Of a stretch of DNA of 64,000 bases, positions 1-13,091 are shown piece after piece. Made by a program: the position numbers and the translations under genes. The DNA is from Bullera alba (taxonomy: Eukaryota > Basidiomycota > Tremellomycetes > Tremellales > Bulleraceae), in the NCBI GenBank assembly GCA_001600095.1, contig BCIX01000003.1, forward strand, positions 868,001 to 932,000, in the 5' to 3' direction. Below the pieces are notes generated by a model. It had not been told where the DNA came from, did no database searches, and saw nothing but the letters and a program-made list of their open reading frames with translations. Numbering within the stretch: position 1 is the first letter of the stretch; each line of letters opens with the position of its first letter.

Positions 1-404
1 CATGGTCGCTTGTGACCGGAAAATGCAAAGACATCTGGGTAAAGTAGTGGCAGCACTACGGCTTCTTGCAAGGCCGCTTTCTGGAGGGCGACTCCTCCTA
101 GCGATTCCAGATCAAGGTCGGGCGGGGCATACTTCGAAGCCAAGGTCGAAGGATCGCCTCGGGGCCTCTTGCGCCGTGTTGGGGCCGCCTGAGCATCCTC
201 CTGACCAGATGATGGTCCAGCTATATTACCAGCTGCATCTGGTGTTGAGGGCAGGGATGGCGAATTGAGTCCTATAGTCCGCTTCACCCGTCGCTTTACG
301 GCTTGTGATGGCGGTGTCGGTATCGGCGTTGAGGATGTCGATGGCGCGGGCGAAACAGCCCATGCGGCCGTGATGGACTGATTGAGAGAGCCGGGGATGG
401 CCAT
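1..404 (-). CDS. RIX7: Rix7/NVL-like AAA ATPase, N-terminal part only (runs off the left edge)
   Basis: The open minus-strand frame runs from an ATG at 404 to the window edge and gives about 134 residues. The first ~85 are low-complexity (Ser/Pro/Thr) with basic clusters (VKRRVKR, TRRKRPRG) that could be nuclear localisation signals. They are followed by YAPPDLDLESLGG, then LQEAVVLPLLYPDVF and SGHKRP. This is the opening of a tandem AAA ATPase D1 domain, as in Rix7/NVL, where the pattern is PP..L..LGG...L.E.+.LP+.+P..F...G..PP. Rix7 extracts assembly factors from nucleolar pre-60S ribosomes. The Walker motifs lie outside the window, so the call rests on the short pre-Walker segment; another type II AAA protein is possible. 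The frame stays open upstream of 404, so a 5' exon may lie between about 440 and 530. The gene is divergent from RAD51. Confidence 0.5.
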   Translation of the reverse strand, partial: MAIPGSLNQSITAAWAVSPAPSTSSTPIPTPPSQAVKRRVKRTIGLNSPSLPSTPDAAGNIAGPSSGQEDAQAAPTRRKRPRGDPSTLASKYAPPDLDLESLGGVALQKAALQEAVVLPLLYPDVFAFSGHKRP

Positions 405-806
405 GTTGGGGACGTGCTGAGCTTTAAGCCTTTGCTTCTGCTTGAAGTATGTCAGACACCCTACTCTATGAGCTTGACCTCGCTGGCCATGCTTGCTCGT
501 TCAACTTTTTGTTGATGCTGGCCATCTCCGACGGAAGTCAGCGGAAGATGTCAGTTGCCACCCCGCCCAAAACCTCCAAAAGGGGCGGACAAGTTAAAGT
601 CCTATCCAGACGCGTTCTTGTTTTCTTTTCCGAAGTCATGTCCGATCGATGGACCGGTTGACTCACCTTTCAATCGATTTTGATCGTGTTCCTCTGTCTT
701 CCCCTTGTTCAACTCATTCCAACGATCGTAGTCAACACCTTCAAATTCACCAACTCCACCTAGGAACCAACATAGTATCGCCCTCACGTCTCTGCTATAT
801 CACAAC

Positions 807-2285
<1,479 letters not shown>

Positions 2286-2718
2286 GCTCTGCTGCGATGT
2301 GTTGTCTGATGTGCTCTCAATTGTACTTGTCTCGTTGTACTCCCTAGACATGCATGGTATCCCAGGCCAACGTGTATCTTTTCTCGCCATCTAGAACTGG
2401 GCATAGGCGAGAACAGTTGTATCACTGAGAGTCCCAGTCAAGTAGCCTCCAGTGATACTTTCTAGCTAGCGGACCTGGGAGCAACCTGGGAGCCACGAGG
2501 TGGTGTGACAGCTTGAACTGAGGCGTCAAAAGTTTGATCCCGTCCGACGCGACCTTAACTTAGCTCTGCGCCGACATCTCGACTTTGCGTGATGCGATAA
2601 GACGACCTGCTAGCAGTACGCCTCGACGAGTCTCACACGCTTTGAGGCGCATTGTCCATAGTCCAGTCCACGACGGCTCACTTGGCTCAGGAGGACAGAA
2701 GGAAAGTTGGGATTCAGG
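2286..2718. other. Intergenic: RAD51 3' end / glycosyltransferase promoter
   Basis: This 433-bp stretch lies between two genes on the same strand. It should hold the RAD51 terminator and the promoter and leader of the Cap59-like gene. I see no convincing ORF, RNA gene or repeat. Confidence 0.5.
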
Positions 2719-4692
2719 ATGAAGCCTGCTTCGTCGCTGCCTTTGACGCGGCGATTACCTTCGGCGGGGTCACTGCTCGTCGGTATTTTGGTCGGATTGG
2801 TAGTGGCTACGGTGAGTCACCTGCTGGTGACTAGGATGAGCAATCCAGCTGACAACCTCGATCCATAGCTACTACGGAGTGGAGGAAGTGTGAGTTCTTG
2901 CTGTGTGCATGGAGAGTGATGGAGCTGATCCCCAATAGAGCAAAGACGAAGGATGGAGGGGTACGGGATCGAACAAGCTGCGTTCTGGAGCTATCCAAGG
3001 CTCGTCACGACTATCGCGCTCTCAGGTGACTTTGCCTTCGTTATCGCAACGACTGCACATCCTCCAGCTACTCGGCACGCTTTCCGCCCACCACACTACG
3101 GAATGCACGAAACACACCCAGGACCTGTACGCTGAACAGGTGCACGAGCGATACGCCCCTCTTGTCGGCCACAAGAGATCATGGCACAGCTCCGGATCTT
3201 TCCTAGCGAGACTGCTGGGCAAATCGAAAGACGCACAACAGCTCGACAATGGCTCTGCCTCTGGCGGAAGACGAGAGAGCATCAGGAGAGACCTTCAAGA
3301 ACAGCAACATAAATACTTCTTCGCCATCAACTTGTACAACTCGTTCGACGTCATCCCTGACATTTTCGCTACCCTATTCCGAACTGCCTCTGTGCTCGGG
3401 TACCACAATGTCTTTGTGTCGATCTACGAGAACGGATCGAACGACCAGACCAAAGCCCTGCTGAGGATATTCGACGCTTTGGCCCGAACCGTTGGTCTCC
3501 GAGTTATCATCAGGACGTCAATGAGAACAAGAGGAGCATTCAACCACCGAATTGAATATCTGGCAGAGGTCCGAAATGCCGCCATGGTCCCCCTCCACGA
3601 GTTGAGAGACAACGAGAACGAGGTGTTTGATTCTATCGTCTTCATGAACGACATTCTGCCTTGCGTGGACGATCTGCTTGAACTCATCTGGCAGAGCAGA
3701 AGGCAGAACGCTGGTATTACTTGCGCTGCCGATTACATGTACCACGATGATATCGGGTGAGTGAATCTGGAGACAATGCGGAGCACAGCTGATATCCCTC
3801 TAGAGCTCCCGTCTTCTACGACAATTGGTAAGTCCATCGCATCATGAGAAAGGCTGTTCGCTGACAACGACCAGGGTCGCGCGAGATATCAACGGTACCG
3901 CACTGGAGAACGCGCCCTTTGAGCAGGTCTTCCACCACAAGGACTCCAACTCTCGATTCCAGAGACACCTCCCGATCCAAGGTGAGTACTAGCGTTCGGA
4001 CCTTGCTGACGTCAGTTCAATCGTGCTGGAATGGTGTGGCTGTGCTCGATCCTGCGCCGTTCTACGCTCCACCCCACGTCAAGTTTAGGATGGCTCGACT
4101 GCCCGAGGGCGAGTGTTCCGCTTCAGAATGCTCGCTCATCTGCAGTGAGTAGTCTATATAGATCACCGTCATTACGAGACACTCGTTGATGTGCTCAGAT
4201 GACTACTGGAATGCGGGATACGGACGAATCATCATGGTGCCCAGAGTCAAGCTCGCCTACGACAAGGTGAGTCCACAAACGTGATACCGCTGGACCATCA
4301 ATTGACTCTCTATACAGAAAGTCTACGATATCATTCATCCGGAAAGGCGGAATCTTACCGCCATCCGAGGCTACAAGCGTATCGGCGGACTTCCTGACGA
4401 CCCAAGAACCGATCCCCAGGATAGGAGTTGGTACGGCCCGCACGACCGCCTGTTCACAGAGGAAGAGAGCGAGGAAATGACAATGCAGGTCGGACCCGAG
4501 TTCGGTGAGTCGCCCAAGAATAAGACACAAAAGGTCTATTGCTGACCTCGAGCAGTTTGGTGTTGGGGTTGGGACGGAGCAGGAGATTTGGACGGACCTG
4601 ATGTGGACCCCATCTGGGAGCCAATGAACCCGAAGGGGTACTCGGAGGACTCTATCAAGATCAAACACTACAGAAACATTCCTGGGATTTAG
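2719..4692 (+). CDS. Cap59-like alpha-1,3-mannosyltransferase family protein (GT69), type II membrane protein
   Basis: Member of the glycosyltransferase family 69 group that includes cryptococcal Cap59, Cap60 and Cmt1. These act in the Golgi on surface mannans or capsule polysaccharide. The ATG at 2719 gives a short basic N-terminus followed by one hydrophobic segment (residues ~15-31, GSLLVGILVGLVVAT), typical of a Golgi type II anchor. Splicing 2811-2869 and ~2893-2937 joins it to a Ser/Arg-rich stem. The catalytic part shows FFAINLYNSFDVIPDIF, YENGSNDQTKALLRIF, FMNDILPCVDDLLELIW, CAADYMYHDDIG, FYDNWVARDINGT, the cysteine-rich ECSASECSLICNDYW and DIIHPERRNLT. Similarity is closest to Cap59 from memory, but Cap60 or another paralogue cannot be excluded. 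The stop is TAG at 4690-4692. Confidence 0.88.
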
Positions 4693-4849
4693 GTGCTTCT
4701 GATTTTACAACTAGACGATATGCATGGATCTGATACGCCTGTCTCGACGCACTGCCTGAGAAGCATGGGAGTAGCAAAAGCAAAGAACTCCTCAACGGTA
4801 CAGGTCGAGGATGCAGTGACAGCCGCCCTTGGCGGTAGCGGCAAAAACT

Positions 4850-4939
4850 TGGATCTGCAGGGATTTGAACCCTGGACCTTCAGCATGCTGCATGTCAATG
4901 ATGCAAAGCAGACTATCTAAACCCCTGATATACAAACCC
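4850..4939 (-). tRNA. tRNA gene, probably tRNA-Ala(UGC), with a ~16-nt intron
   Basis: Read on the minus strand from 4939: the acceptor strand GGGTTTG pairs with CAGATCC (4851-4857), followed by discriminator A (4850). The pairing includes G3-U70, the classic alanine identity pair. The D stem is TATC/GATA around AGGGGTTTA. The anticodon loop TTTGCA gives anticodon UGC. The variable region is AGGTC and the T arm is CAGGG-TTCAAAT-CCCTG, containing a perfect B box GGTTCAAATCC. The 90 nt are explained by an intron of about 16 nt after position 37. A T5 run follows 3' as a Pol III terminator. The anticodon stem (TCTGC/GCTGA) has one T-T mismatch, so the intron borders and the isotype are less certain than the presence of a tRNA gene. 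Confidence 0.72.
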
Positions 4940-5119
4940 GATCAGAGTTTTTGAGCTTTTTGACGATCTATGAACACAAACAGGCTGCACAGTAGCTCAT
5001 CTGGTTCCGCTCCTTGCATCGTCGTGAATTCGAACGGCTGCTTGTGTTTCTCTCGTGAGGTCGCATATTCTTTCAATCTCCTTCAACCAGGATTCCCTCC
5101 TGCTCAGCTGCTCTCCAAG

Positions 5120-7950
5120 ATGTCGAAGCGAGACGCTCGAGATAGAGCGCCGCGTGTGAAGAATCGTGCCCCAGCGGCGGTTCAGGTGAGCTGCCGTGTC
5201 GCCTGTCGAAATAGCAAACAGCAGCTAATACATTTGGTCAGATCACCTCTGAGCAACTCCTTCGAGAGGCGCAGGAGCGACAGGAGCCTCAGTTTAAGGC
5301 CCCAAAACAGCGAATCACGGACATCGAGGAACTGAGAGAGTTTCAAGGTCGGACGCGAACAGAGTATGAAGGGCGAATTCGGTATTCAAGAGACAGTATC
5401 ACCAGTGAGTAAATCACCGATATCATTGGGTGTGTAAGTTCGCTGACGCGGTGGTTTGTAGCGTGGATCAAGTATGCGCAGTGGGAAGCTGGACAGAATG
5501 AGTTTGATCGGGCTCGATCGGTGTTTGAGCGTGCATTGGATGTGGACCCCCGTTCCACCGAGATTTGGATCAAGTATACCGACATGGAGTTGAAAGCGAG
5601 GAACATCAACCACGCTAGAAACTTGTTCGACCGAGGAATCACCCTTCTCCCCCGAGTAGACGCCGTGAGTCAGCCGTGCCGACGTCGCAGGATGGTGCTG
5701 ATGGAGACGATAGCTTTGGTACAAATACGTCTACCTTGAGGAGCTGCTGTTGAACATTGCGGGAGCTCGACAAATCTTCGAAAGATGGATGCAGTGGGAA
5801 CCCAATGACAAAGCGTGGCAAAGCTACATCAAGCTAGAGGAGAGGTACAACGAGCTGGATAGAGCTTCGCAGATTTACGAGAGGTGGATTGGATGTCGGC
5901 CTATACCCAAAAACTGGACGACGTGGGCGAAATTCGAGGAGGACAGGAGTCGTCCGGGTGAGTACTGTCATCGCTGTGTAGATCTGCGTCGGCTGAACAT
6001 CTCTGTAGACAAAGCTAGAGAGGTGTTCCAAACAGCACTTGAATTCTTTGGTGATGAGGAGGAACAAGTGGAAAAGGCACAAGCTGTCTTCTCGGCCTTT
6101 GCCAGAATGGAGACTAGGTTGAGGGAATTCGAGCGAGCCAGAGTCATCTACAAGGTGAGCTACACGAAATCCGCTATGGCGATTAGCTGCTGACCATAGT
6201 AGTTTGCTTTGGCACGTCTGCCAAGATCGAAATCCGCTTCTTGTACGTATAAACTTGCGATGCTCGTCTGCCAATACTGATTCCTCTACAGTGTACGCCG
6301 CGTACACCAAGTTCGAGAAGCAGCGTGAGTAACGCAAAGCCAGGACCTACATGGCAACATACCGCTGATGACCTGTAGATGGAGATCGGGCTGGCGTCGA
6401 GCTTACCGTCTTGGGCAAACGTCGTATTCAGTACGAAGAGGAACTCGCATACGATGGTACCAACTATGACGCCTGGTTCTCGCTCGCTCGACTTGAAGAG
6501 GACGCCTATCGCGCCGACAAGGAGGATGGCGAGGATGCGGACCCAGCCAGAGTCCGAGAAGTGTACGAAAGAGCTGTTGCCAATGTGCCTCCCGCCACGG
6601 AAAAGCGATACTGGAGGCGATACATCTACCTCTGGCTCCAATACGCGGCGTTCGAGGAGATCGACACGAAGGACTTTGAGCGCACGAGAGACGTTTACAA
6701 AGCTGCCATCAAGCTTGTTCCCCACAGATCTTTCACTTTCGCCAAGGTGAGCTGATACGCCCGCACCCGCCGACTTAAGCTGACACAGTACAGCTCTGGC
6801 TGTCGTATGCGTACTTCGAGATCAGACGCCTAGATGTCAATGCGGCCCGAAAGGTGCTCGGAGCTGGAATCGGAATGTGCCCCAAGCCCAAGCTGTTCAC
6901 AGGGTACATCGAGCTTGAAATGAGATTGAGAGAGTTCGACCGAGTTCGAATGCTCTACGAGAAGTTCTTGACGGTGAGTACTCAGTCTGAATCGTGTGCT
7001 GACTTGTAGTATGATCCATCTTTGAGCTCGGCCTGGATCCAGTGGACGCAAGTGGAGAGCGCGGTCGAGGACTTTGAGCGAGTGCGAGCGATCTTCGAGC
7101 TCGCCGTGCAGCAGAGTCTCGACATGCCCGAGATCGTCTGGAAGGTGAGCGACTGGCCCAGCTCAGCGCAGGAATACACGCTGATCAGAAGCAGGCGTAC
7201 ATCGACTTTGAGGCGGGCGAAGGCGAGAGAGAGCGAGCTCGACAGCTTTACGAGCGACTACTGGAGCGAACATCGCACGTCAAGGTGTGTGCAAGAACTG
7301 CGAGCTGGGACAATGTGCTGATACATCTGTCAGGTTTACATCTCGTACGCGCTCATGGAGGTGTCTGTGCTCGGCGGGGGCGAGGACGAGGATGGCAACG
7401 AGATCGAGGGCGAGGCTGGCGACGCGGACATGGCGAGAGGTATCTTCCTTCGAGGATACAAAGACCTGCGAGCCAGAGAGGAGAAGGAAGACGTGAGTTC
7501 CGCGCTGGTATAACTCATACGGCATATACTGACCTTTCATAGCGGGCACTATTGCTGGAGGCGTGGAAGTCGTTCGAAGAGCAGCACGGCACGGAAGAGG
7601 ACCAGGCCAAGGTCCAAGAGATGATGCCGACCACGAGGAAGAGATGGCGAAAGGCCGAGGACGGCTCTGGCGAGCTGGAAGAATGTGAGTGTGCAGTCAG
7701 GTCATGATTGGACAATGCTAAGCCGTCGATCGTAGACTGGGACCTTGCGTTCCCCGACGACGAAAGGGAAGCCAATCCCGCTTCGTACAACTTCTTCAAG
7801 GCCGCTCAAGAATGGGCCGCTCAGCGCAATGCCGGCGGTGGTCTCAGCTACGACATGCCCGACTCTGATTCCGACGACGATGACGATGATGACGACGCAG
7901 AGGCAGGAGAGGGCGCTGGGGATGCGGAAGCGATGGATCAAGACGATTAA
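5120..7950 (+). CDS. CLF1: Pre-mRNA splicing factor Clf1 (Syf3/Crooked neck), HAT-repeat protein
   Basis: Scaffold subunit of the Prp19-associated (NTC) complex in the spliceosome. After a basic start ([18 protein letters not shown]), the first conserved block is [19 protein letters not shown]. About a dozen half-a-TPR repeats follow, with the signature W..Y...E and A+.++ERA: for example [55 protein letters not shown] units and [12 protein letters not shown]. The C-terminus ends in [14 protein letters not shown] and an acidic Asp/Ser run (residues ~700-720). Roughly a dozen short introns interrupt the gene; for example the exon ending at SVYTKF.. restarts at ~6379. The ATG at 5120 lies just upstream of the conserved N-terminus, and the length of ~725 residues fits the family. 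The stop is TAA at 7948-7950. Confidence 0.94.
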
Positions 7951-8028
7951 AGATGCATGTAATTCTGGACAACAAACATGCCTCGGACCTATGGATACAG
8001 TACTAATCCGCTGATGAGAAATTGGTGC

Positions 8029-9911
8029 TCATCCCCGCCAGATCTGGAAGTATCCGGGGGTATAAGTCTTACTCCACCGACAAAGCTCGACTACGTGCTC
8101 GTCACCCTCGTAACGACGATTGATCTCGTATACCCTGTTGCCAGACCCGATCTGCTCCAAGGCCGGCATGATCCTTGCGAGATCGGTCATGTCGTCGATA
8201 TCGGGTCCCCAGCGTTCTGGCGCATTGACATGCAGGATCTTGAGGCCACTTCCCCGAAGAGCTTTGCACTCGAGTACAGTGTTTCTGCCGTTGACACTGA
8301 TGTAGAGCTCTTCCAGCTCAGAAGACTGGCTGAGCAGGGACTCGAGATTGGTGGTGCCGATGAAGAGATTGAGAATGGACAGTCGCTTCAAATTGGCCAA
8401 CTCGACCTGCTGGGAGAGATGGTCTAGACCGCCCTGAGGCAGGAAGGCTCTGTCGCCAGACAAGGTGAGGAACAGCGAAGTCAGACATGGAATCTCCCTC
8501 GGCAAGACCGGGAGATCCGCGACTGTGAGGTGTGGATGTTGAGGCGTGCGGTGAGGGGACGCGAACGACAAGGATAGAGTGTGTAAGGATGGTAGCGATG
8601 GAGAACCTGAGAGATCACGAAGGTCCTGCGTAACGTGAGCTCTGGCGACTGTGGTGGATTGACTGTAGACTTACGTTGTGTGTCGTGGCGTCCAGGCTGA
8701 GTTCTTCAAGATCCTCGGATTGCCTCAAAATGTCGAATACACCGTTGCGGGTGACTCTTGTGCAGCCCCATAGCGTCAGTCGCCTCAACGCCCTCAGGTG
8801 GAGCGCCATTTCTTTCAACATCCTATCGTCGACCAAGGGCGAGCTCTAGAGCAGCGTCAGCATGTCAGATCCTGTAGCCATGTTCGTCACTCACCCTCGC
8901 CACTATAGCCAAGCCTCTCAATCCGCCGACGGTCCTCGAGTCTAGATCCCGGACGACCTTGACCAGCGAAGCGCCAAAGTCAGAGTCAGGCATCATAACC
9001 CGCAAATCGTCCAAACTAGTCGATTTGCCGAGTAACGTTGGAGTGTAATACCGGTGCGAGTGGCCAGAGATTTCGAGTGTTCTCAGCCGCTTGAGCGAGA
9101 CCATTCGCTCCACCAGCGGAGGATTCAGACTCTTGTCCCGCTACACGAAGAGATCAGCAGTTGAGACGTGGGACTGAGTGATCACTCACGGTCCAAACTA
9201 GATGTTCGAGATTGGTCATGTGCTCTACTGCCGACTGGACTTGCTCGTCCAGCTCATAACGCTGGGTGTCGCGGATGGCCAAGGGAAAGAATCGGACGTC
9301 TAGGTCATGAGCGCTACTCATCACTACGGGACCTACCTAGCGTCTTGACCAACTTGCAGAGCTCGGGCTGATCTTTCAGCGTTCTGAACAGTAGATCCAG
9401 CTGTATCTCATCAGCTCGCATCTTTACACTGTCCCTCAGCCCCGCAACGAAGGCCTTACCTTGTCATGACATTGTGCTTCCCCTACGTTGAATCAGCTGT
9501 CGCTCGGCAGCTCTCGCTGAGACGACACTCACAAGGCCTTATCCATATACTAGCATACATCTGCTTCCTGGCTATGCCCAAAAACTCCTGGTTGACTCTG
9601 GCAATGGTGGCCAACTCTGCAGGGCGGTCGAACCATTTCAGGACCTGTGGCACTAGCTCCGGGTACTCAAACAGTCCCGCCAGAGGCGAGACCTCAACTC
9701 CAGCGTCCATCGCTTTAGGCAGTGGGTATACACGAGACTTGCGAGGAGGTGAAGGTGCTCTTGTGGAAGGACCGGCTTGAGATGATTTCCTCCAGTTGGA
9801 TGCACGGTCAAACATCGCGTCCAGCCTAAGAGGCTGTAGTCGGCGACCGTCATCCAGCCTGATTGACCTCAGGTCGTCCGGGAGACCATCCGAGAGTACT
9901 GTGTGATCCAT
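8029..9911 (-). CDS. F-box / leucine-rich-repeat protein, probable SCF substrate adaptor
   Basis: Translation starts at 9911 (MDHTVLSDGLPDDLRSIRLDD). Around residues 70-115 an F-box-like helix set is visible: FEYPELVPQVLKWFDRPAEL, then ATIARVNQEFLGIARKQMY and ASIWIRP. Downstream exons code for leucine-rich repeats: LVWT, MVSLKRLRTLEISG, SLDDLRVMM, HLRALRRLTLWGCTRV, QSEDLEELSLDA, LANLKRLSILNLFIGT, QSSELEELYISVNG and SGLKILHVNAPERWG. Such proteins usually recruit targets to an SCF ubiquitin ligase, but the substrate cannot be read from the sequence. The gene has about six introns and a 23-nt micro-exon (9460-9482) that joins IWIRP to WEAQCHDK. I recognise no specific orthologue. It is convergent with CLF1. 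Confidence 0.78.
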
Positions 9912-10131
9912 CACCGCTGTGGACCCGGACGGTGATGAGTCAAGAGCGGGTACAGTGGTCCATGGATTGGGCGATGCAAGGTGGGCCTAGAAAGTGGAGG
10001 TCTAAAGATCCACTTAGTAGCGGAATCAAAATTCGGGAGACTCGAAAACGTCCATCGATAGCCTTGCGATGGTACAAGCTGTAACTTCGTTGAGGTTGTC
10101 AGAGAGACCAACACTCGGAGCCTAGCACAAC

Positions 10132-10905
10132 ATGCTCTCCGCCTTCCTCGCTCCGAGGGCACGAGCACTAGCTGCCTCCTCGTCATCGGTGTGCAACGAG
10201 TTCAGACAGCAGCTGTTCCCTCAGGGATCCAGTGAGTATCGCTCTCCTCTTTGCATGTTTCCAGAACTCGAGCTAAACTGTTGTAGCATCGTATGTCCAG
10301 ATTCGAACGTCGACGAAGAGGGGTGGTGGTACATCTAGGAACGGACGTGATTCAGCAGGTCGAAGACTCGGTGTGAAGAAATTCGGGGGTGAGTCGAGCG
10401 TTTCAACATGTCCTCCCCAGGATCCTCTGCAGCACTTTTAGCGGTCGTCATTATGCGTTGGGTACACTGCTGACCTATTCAAATAGACGAATATGTGCTC
10501 CCAGGGCAGATCATTGTCCGACAAAGAGGTACCAAGTTCCACGCTGGACAGCATATCGGCATGGGCAGGGATCATACTCTATATGCCCTCGAACCGGGAT
10601 ACCTAAAATTCTACATCTCCGAATACGCATTCCCCCACCAGACACCACCACGTATGCTCAGTCAATCACTTAGAGAAGTTGCCAAACCGGGTACGATCGA
10701 CAATGGAGATCGACCGATAAAGCGAGCTGGAAGCAGCAAGTCGTGGCCAGATGTTAATATGCCAAGAGGCATGAGACGATTCGTCGGGATTGTGAGGGAC
10801 AAGGCGGATGTGCTGCCCAGAGATGAGAGACAAGAGGGAAGAGAAAGGCGGTTCTGGGGCGTCAACACCAGAGCTTCGGAGGCGGATGACACGCTTCCAT
10901 TCTAG
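10132..10905 (+). CDS. Mitochondrial large-subunit ribosomal protein bL27m
   Basis: Component of the mitochondrial 54S ribosomal subunit near the peptidyl-transferase centre. An Ala/Arg/Ser-rich presequence ([19 protein letters not shown]) is followed, after an intron, by the bL27 core: [30 protein letters not shown], then [40 protein letters not shown] mitochondria-specific C-terminal extension of ~90 residues ends in TLPF. Three exons are clear, with introns at ~10231-10287 and ~10389-10486. The stop is TAG at 10903-10905. The yeast counterpart is Mrp7. Confidence 0.93.
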
Positions 10906-11573
10906 GCGTCTAGGACATGGATCACCTGTATGCATATATCACGATCACGCGAGTCGGCTATCTCTAGTCTGATGTTGTCCTTGCCTATTCAAGCACGTCT
11001 AACAGCTTACGAAAGATGACATGTTGACCGGGCACGCCAGTCGAGAAAGCTCAAGCACAGCTACTTGGAGGTCGAAGACTGGATGCATATGGAAAATCGC
11101 CATCTACAGCATGATTGTGTTGACACTTGACAGGACATGTGAACGTGGCGGCAGTGCCAGATAGTTATAGCAGAGATCGTGTCATCGATAGTGAGTAGGC
11201 GTATGTATCGAAGTCTGGTCGTGCGCGGTAGTATATCAGCTCGCAGTGAGGACCAGCGCTCTCCCGGCAGCCATTACCCTCACGCTGTTGCGGCGATGCG
11301 CCAACTCCAGCTGACATGTGCGAGACGCTGAGTTCCAAGTTCAGGTGAAGACCGTGAGACCAGAGTCGATGAAGAAGTCAAAGAGACAATACAGCCGCGC
11401 GACAGTGCCAGACAGCCTAGCTGAAGTGCTGAGAGTCGTAGGCCGGTAGGACAGACCTGAATCACCTGATGCTGATGACCTGCTCGTCTCCGCATCCATG
11501 CTCATGCTCATGCTCGTGCTCGTGAAAATCTGCATCGCCATGGTACAAACCTCCCTGACATACGCAGAGAAGC
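10906..11573. other. Intergenic between convergent bL27m and RPS4
   Basis: A 668-bp stretch that should carry both 3' ends. No credible gene is visible. A short imperfect tandem array of ctcatg/ctcgtg hexamers occurs around 11497-11522. Confidence 0.5.
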
Positions 11574-12714
11574 TTAAGCCTCCTGAGCACGTGCTCGTCT
11601 CCTCTGGTCTCGCTCCTCGGCAATGGAAAGCTTGACACCCTTTCCTTTTGGTAGGGAGACCTGGGCCTTGGCACCCTCACCGATAACGAAAATGTTGGAG
11701 ATTCTAAGAGAGAGCACAGTCAGTACGTGTCTGTGTAATGGAACAAGGGGTGTACTCACCGGGTAGCGAAAGTCCTGTCGAGGACATCTCTAACGTGGAC
11801 AATGTCGAAACCACCCAAATGCCTCTCCTTGTGGACGATGACACCGGATCGTCCCATGTTTCGTCCTCCGGTGATCATGACAACGTTTCCAGGCTCGAAT
11901 TTGATGTGCTCGGTGATTTTGTTCTGGACAAAGTCAAACTTGACAGTGTCGTTGACTTTGATAGCTGGGTCGGGGTATCGGATGGTTCGGCCGTCGTGGG
12001 TGACGACGTATGGGACACCCTTGGCACCGAGCTGGTGTTTTCGGACCTTGCACAGCTTGAATGTGGCCTCTTCTGGGGAGATTCGGTGGATGGTGAATCG
12101 GCCCTTGACGTCGTAGAGCAGTCGGAAGTGCTCTCCGGATCGCTCAATGGTGATGACATCTAGCATCAGAGGTCAGCCCCTACTTCCGTGCTCGCAGTCT
12201 CCTGTTCTCCACGCACCCATGAATCCAGCTGGGTAAGTCTCGTCGGTTCGGACCTTTCCGTCGACTTTGATGAGTCGCTGCTTGACGATCGAAGTAACCT
12301 CTCGTCCGGTGAGGGCGTACTTCAGTCGGTTTCGCAGGAACACAGTCAGGGGAAGCGACTCCCTAAGCTTGTGAGGACCTGGGGATGGCTTGGGGGCCTG
12401 CAATGATTGTCAGTCTCTCTGCTGAAGTTAATACCATTAATGCTACTCACGTATGTTCCGCCAAGCTTGTCCAACATCCATGATGAAGGAGCTGCCAATC
12501 GCTTGAGATGCTTTTTTGGTCCTCGTCCCTGCAGTAGAGGTCAGTGGATGTTCCTCGGTCGTCGGTCCCATCTGCCAATTCTCCATCATGAAATTCTTCT
12601 TCGTCCGATGTCTTCCTCGCGGTGCATCTGCTTTCCTCCTCTCAATACTCCTGGGCAGTCCCACCCTTATCTCCTGATGCTGGCGGTGGATGAAATGTCG
12701 GCTAGACTCACCAT
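11574..12714 (-). CDS. RPS4: 40S ribosomal protein eS4 (RPS4)
   Basis: Small-subunit cytosolic ribosomal protein. Exon 1 codes only the initiator Met (ATG at 12712-12714, directly followed by gtgagt). A 183-nt intron (12529-12711) precedes [20 protein letters not shown]. Then come [40 protein letters not shown], the S4-like RNA-binding part, [35 protein letters not shown], the KOW-like [19 protein letters not shown] and the C-terminal exon [20 protein letters not shown]. The total of ~260 residues matches the family. The stop is TAA at 11574-11576. The first intron is three times the usual length here, as is common for ribosomal protein genes, and could hold regulatory or snoRNA sequence. Confidence 0.96.
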
Positions 12715-13091
12715 TTTGCTTGATGTACAGAATCAGTAGCAAATGTCGAAATCACTTGACCCAAATGTACCAACCAGCCAGCGAGCACCGCCAACGACCG
12801 TCACTCGCCCTTGCCAACTCTGAGCATAAATCGGTGTTATAGCTCAAAACACCGACAAAAAGCGTGTGGCGCCGCGTGAAAGATGCACCCAAGCCGGGTG
12901 GCCAAAATTAACGCCGACGCTGGCGGACGCTTAAATCCGAACCTACCGCGGCGCGTCTAGCTCATGTCGCGTCCAGGCATTTAGGACATGCATGACGTGG
13001 CTGCCTTGTCGATCTTCTTCACAATTGCATTTTGGTCTAATGTCAGTCGTCACCTTCAAACTATGGACAGCGGCAGGACTCCCATCCTCCA
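12715..13091. other. RPS4 promoter region
   Basis: 377 bp between the RPS4 start (minus) and the inositol monophosphatase 3' end (minus). It should contain the RPS4 promoter. The stretch 12850-12960 is GC-rich. No ORF of note. Confidence 0.45.

Noticed and set aside
11497..11522. Short ctcatg/ctcgtg repeats as a CRISPR-like or satellite array
   Set aside because: Only four or five hexamer units without spacers, in an intergenic region of a eukaryote.
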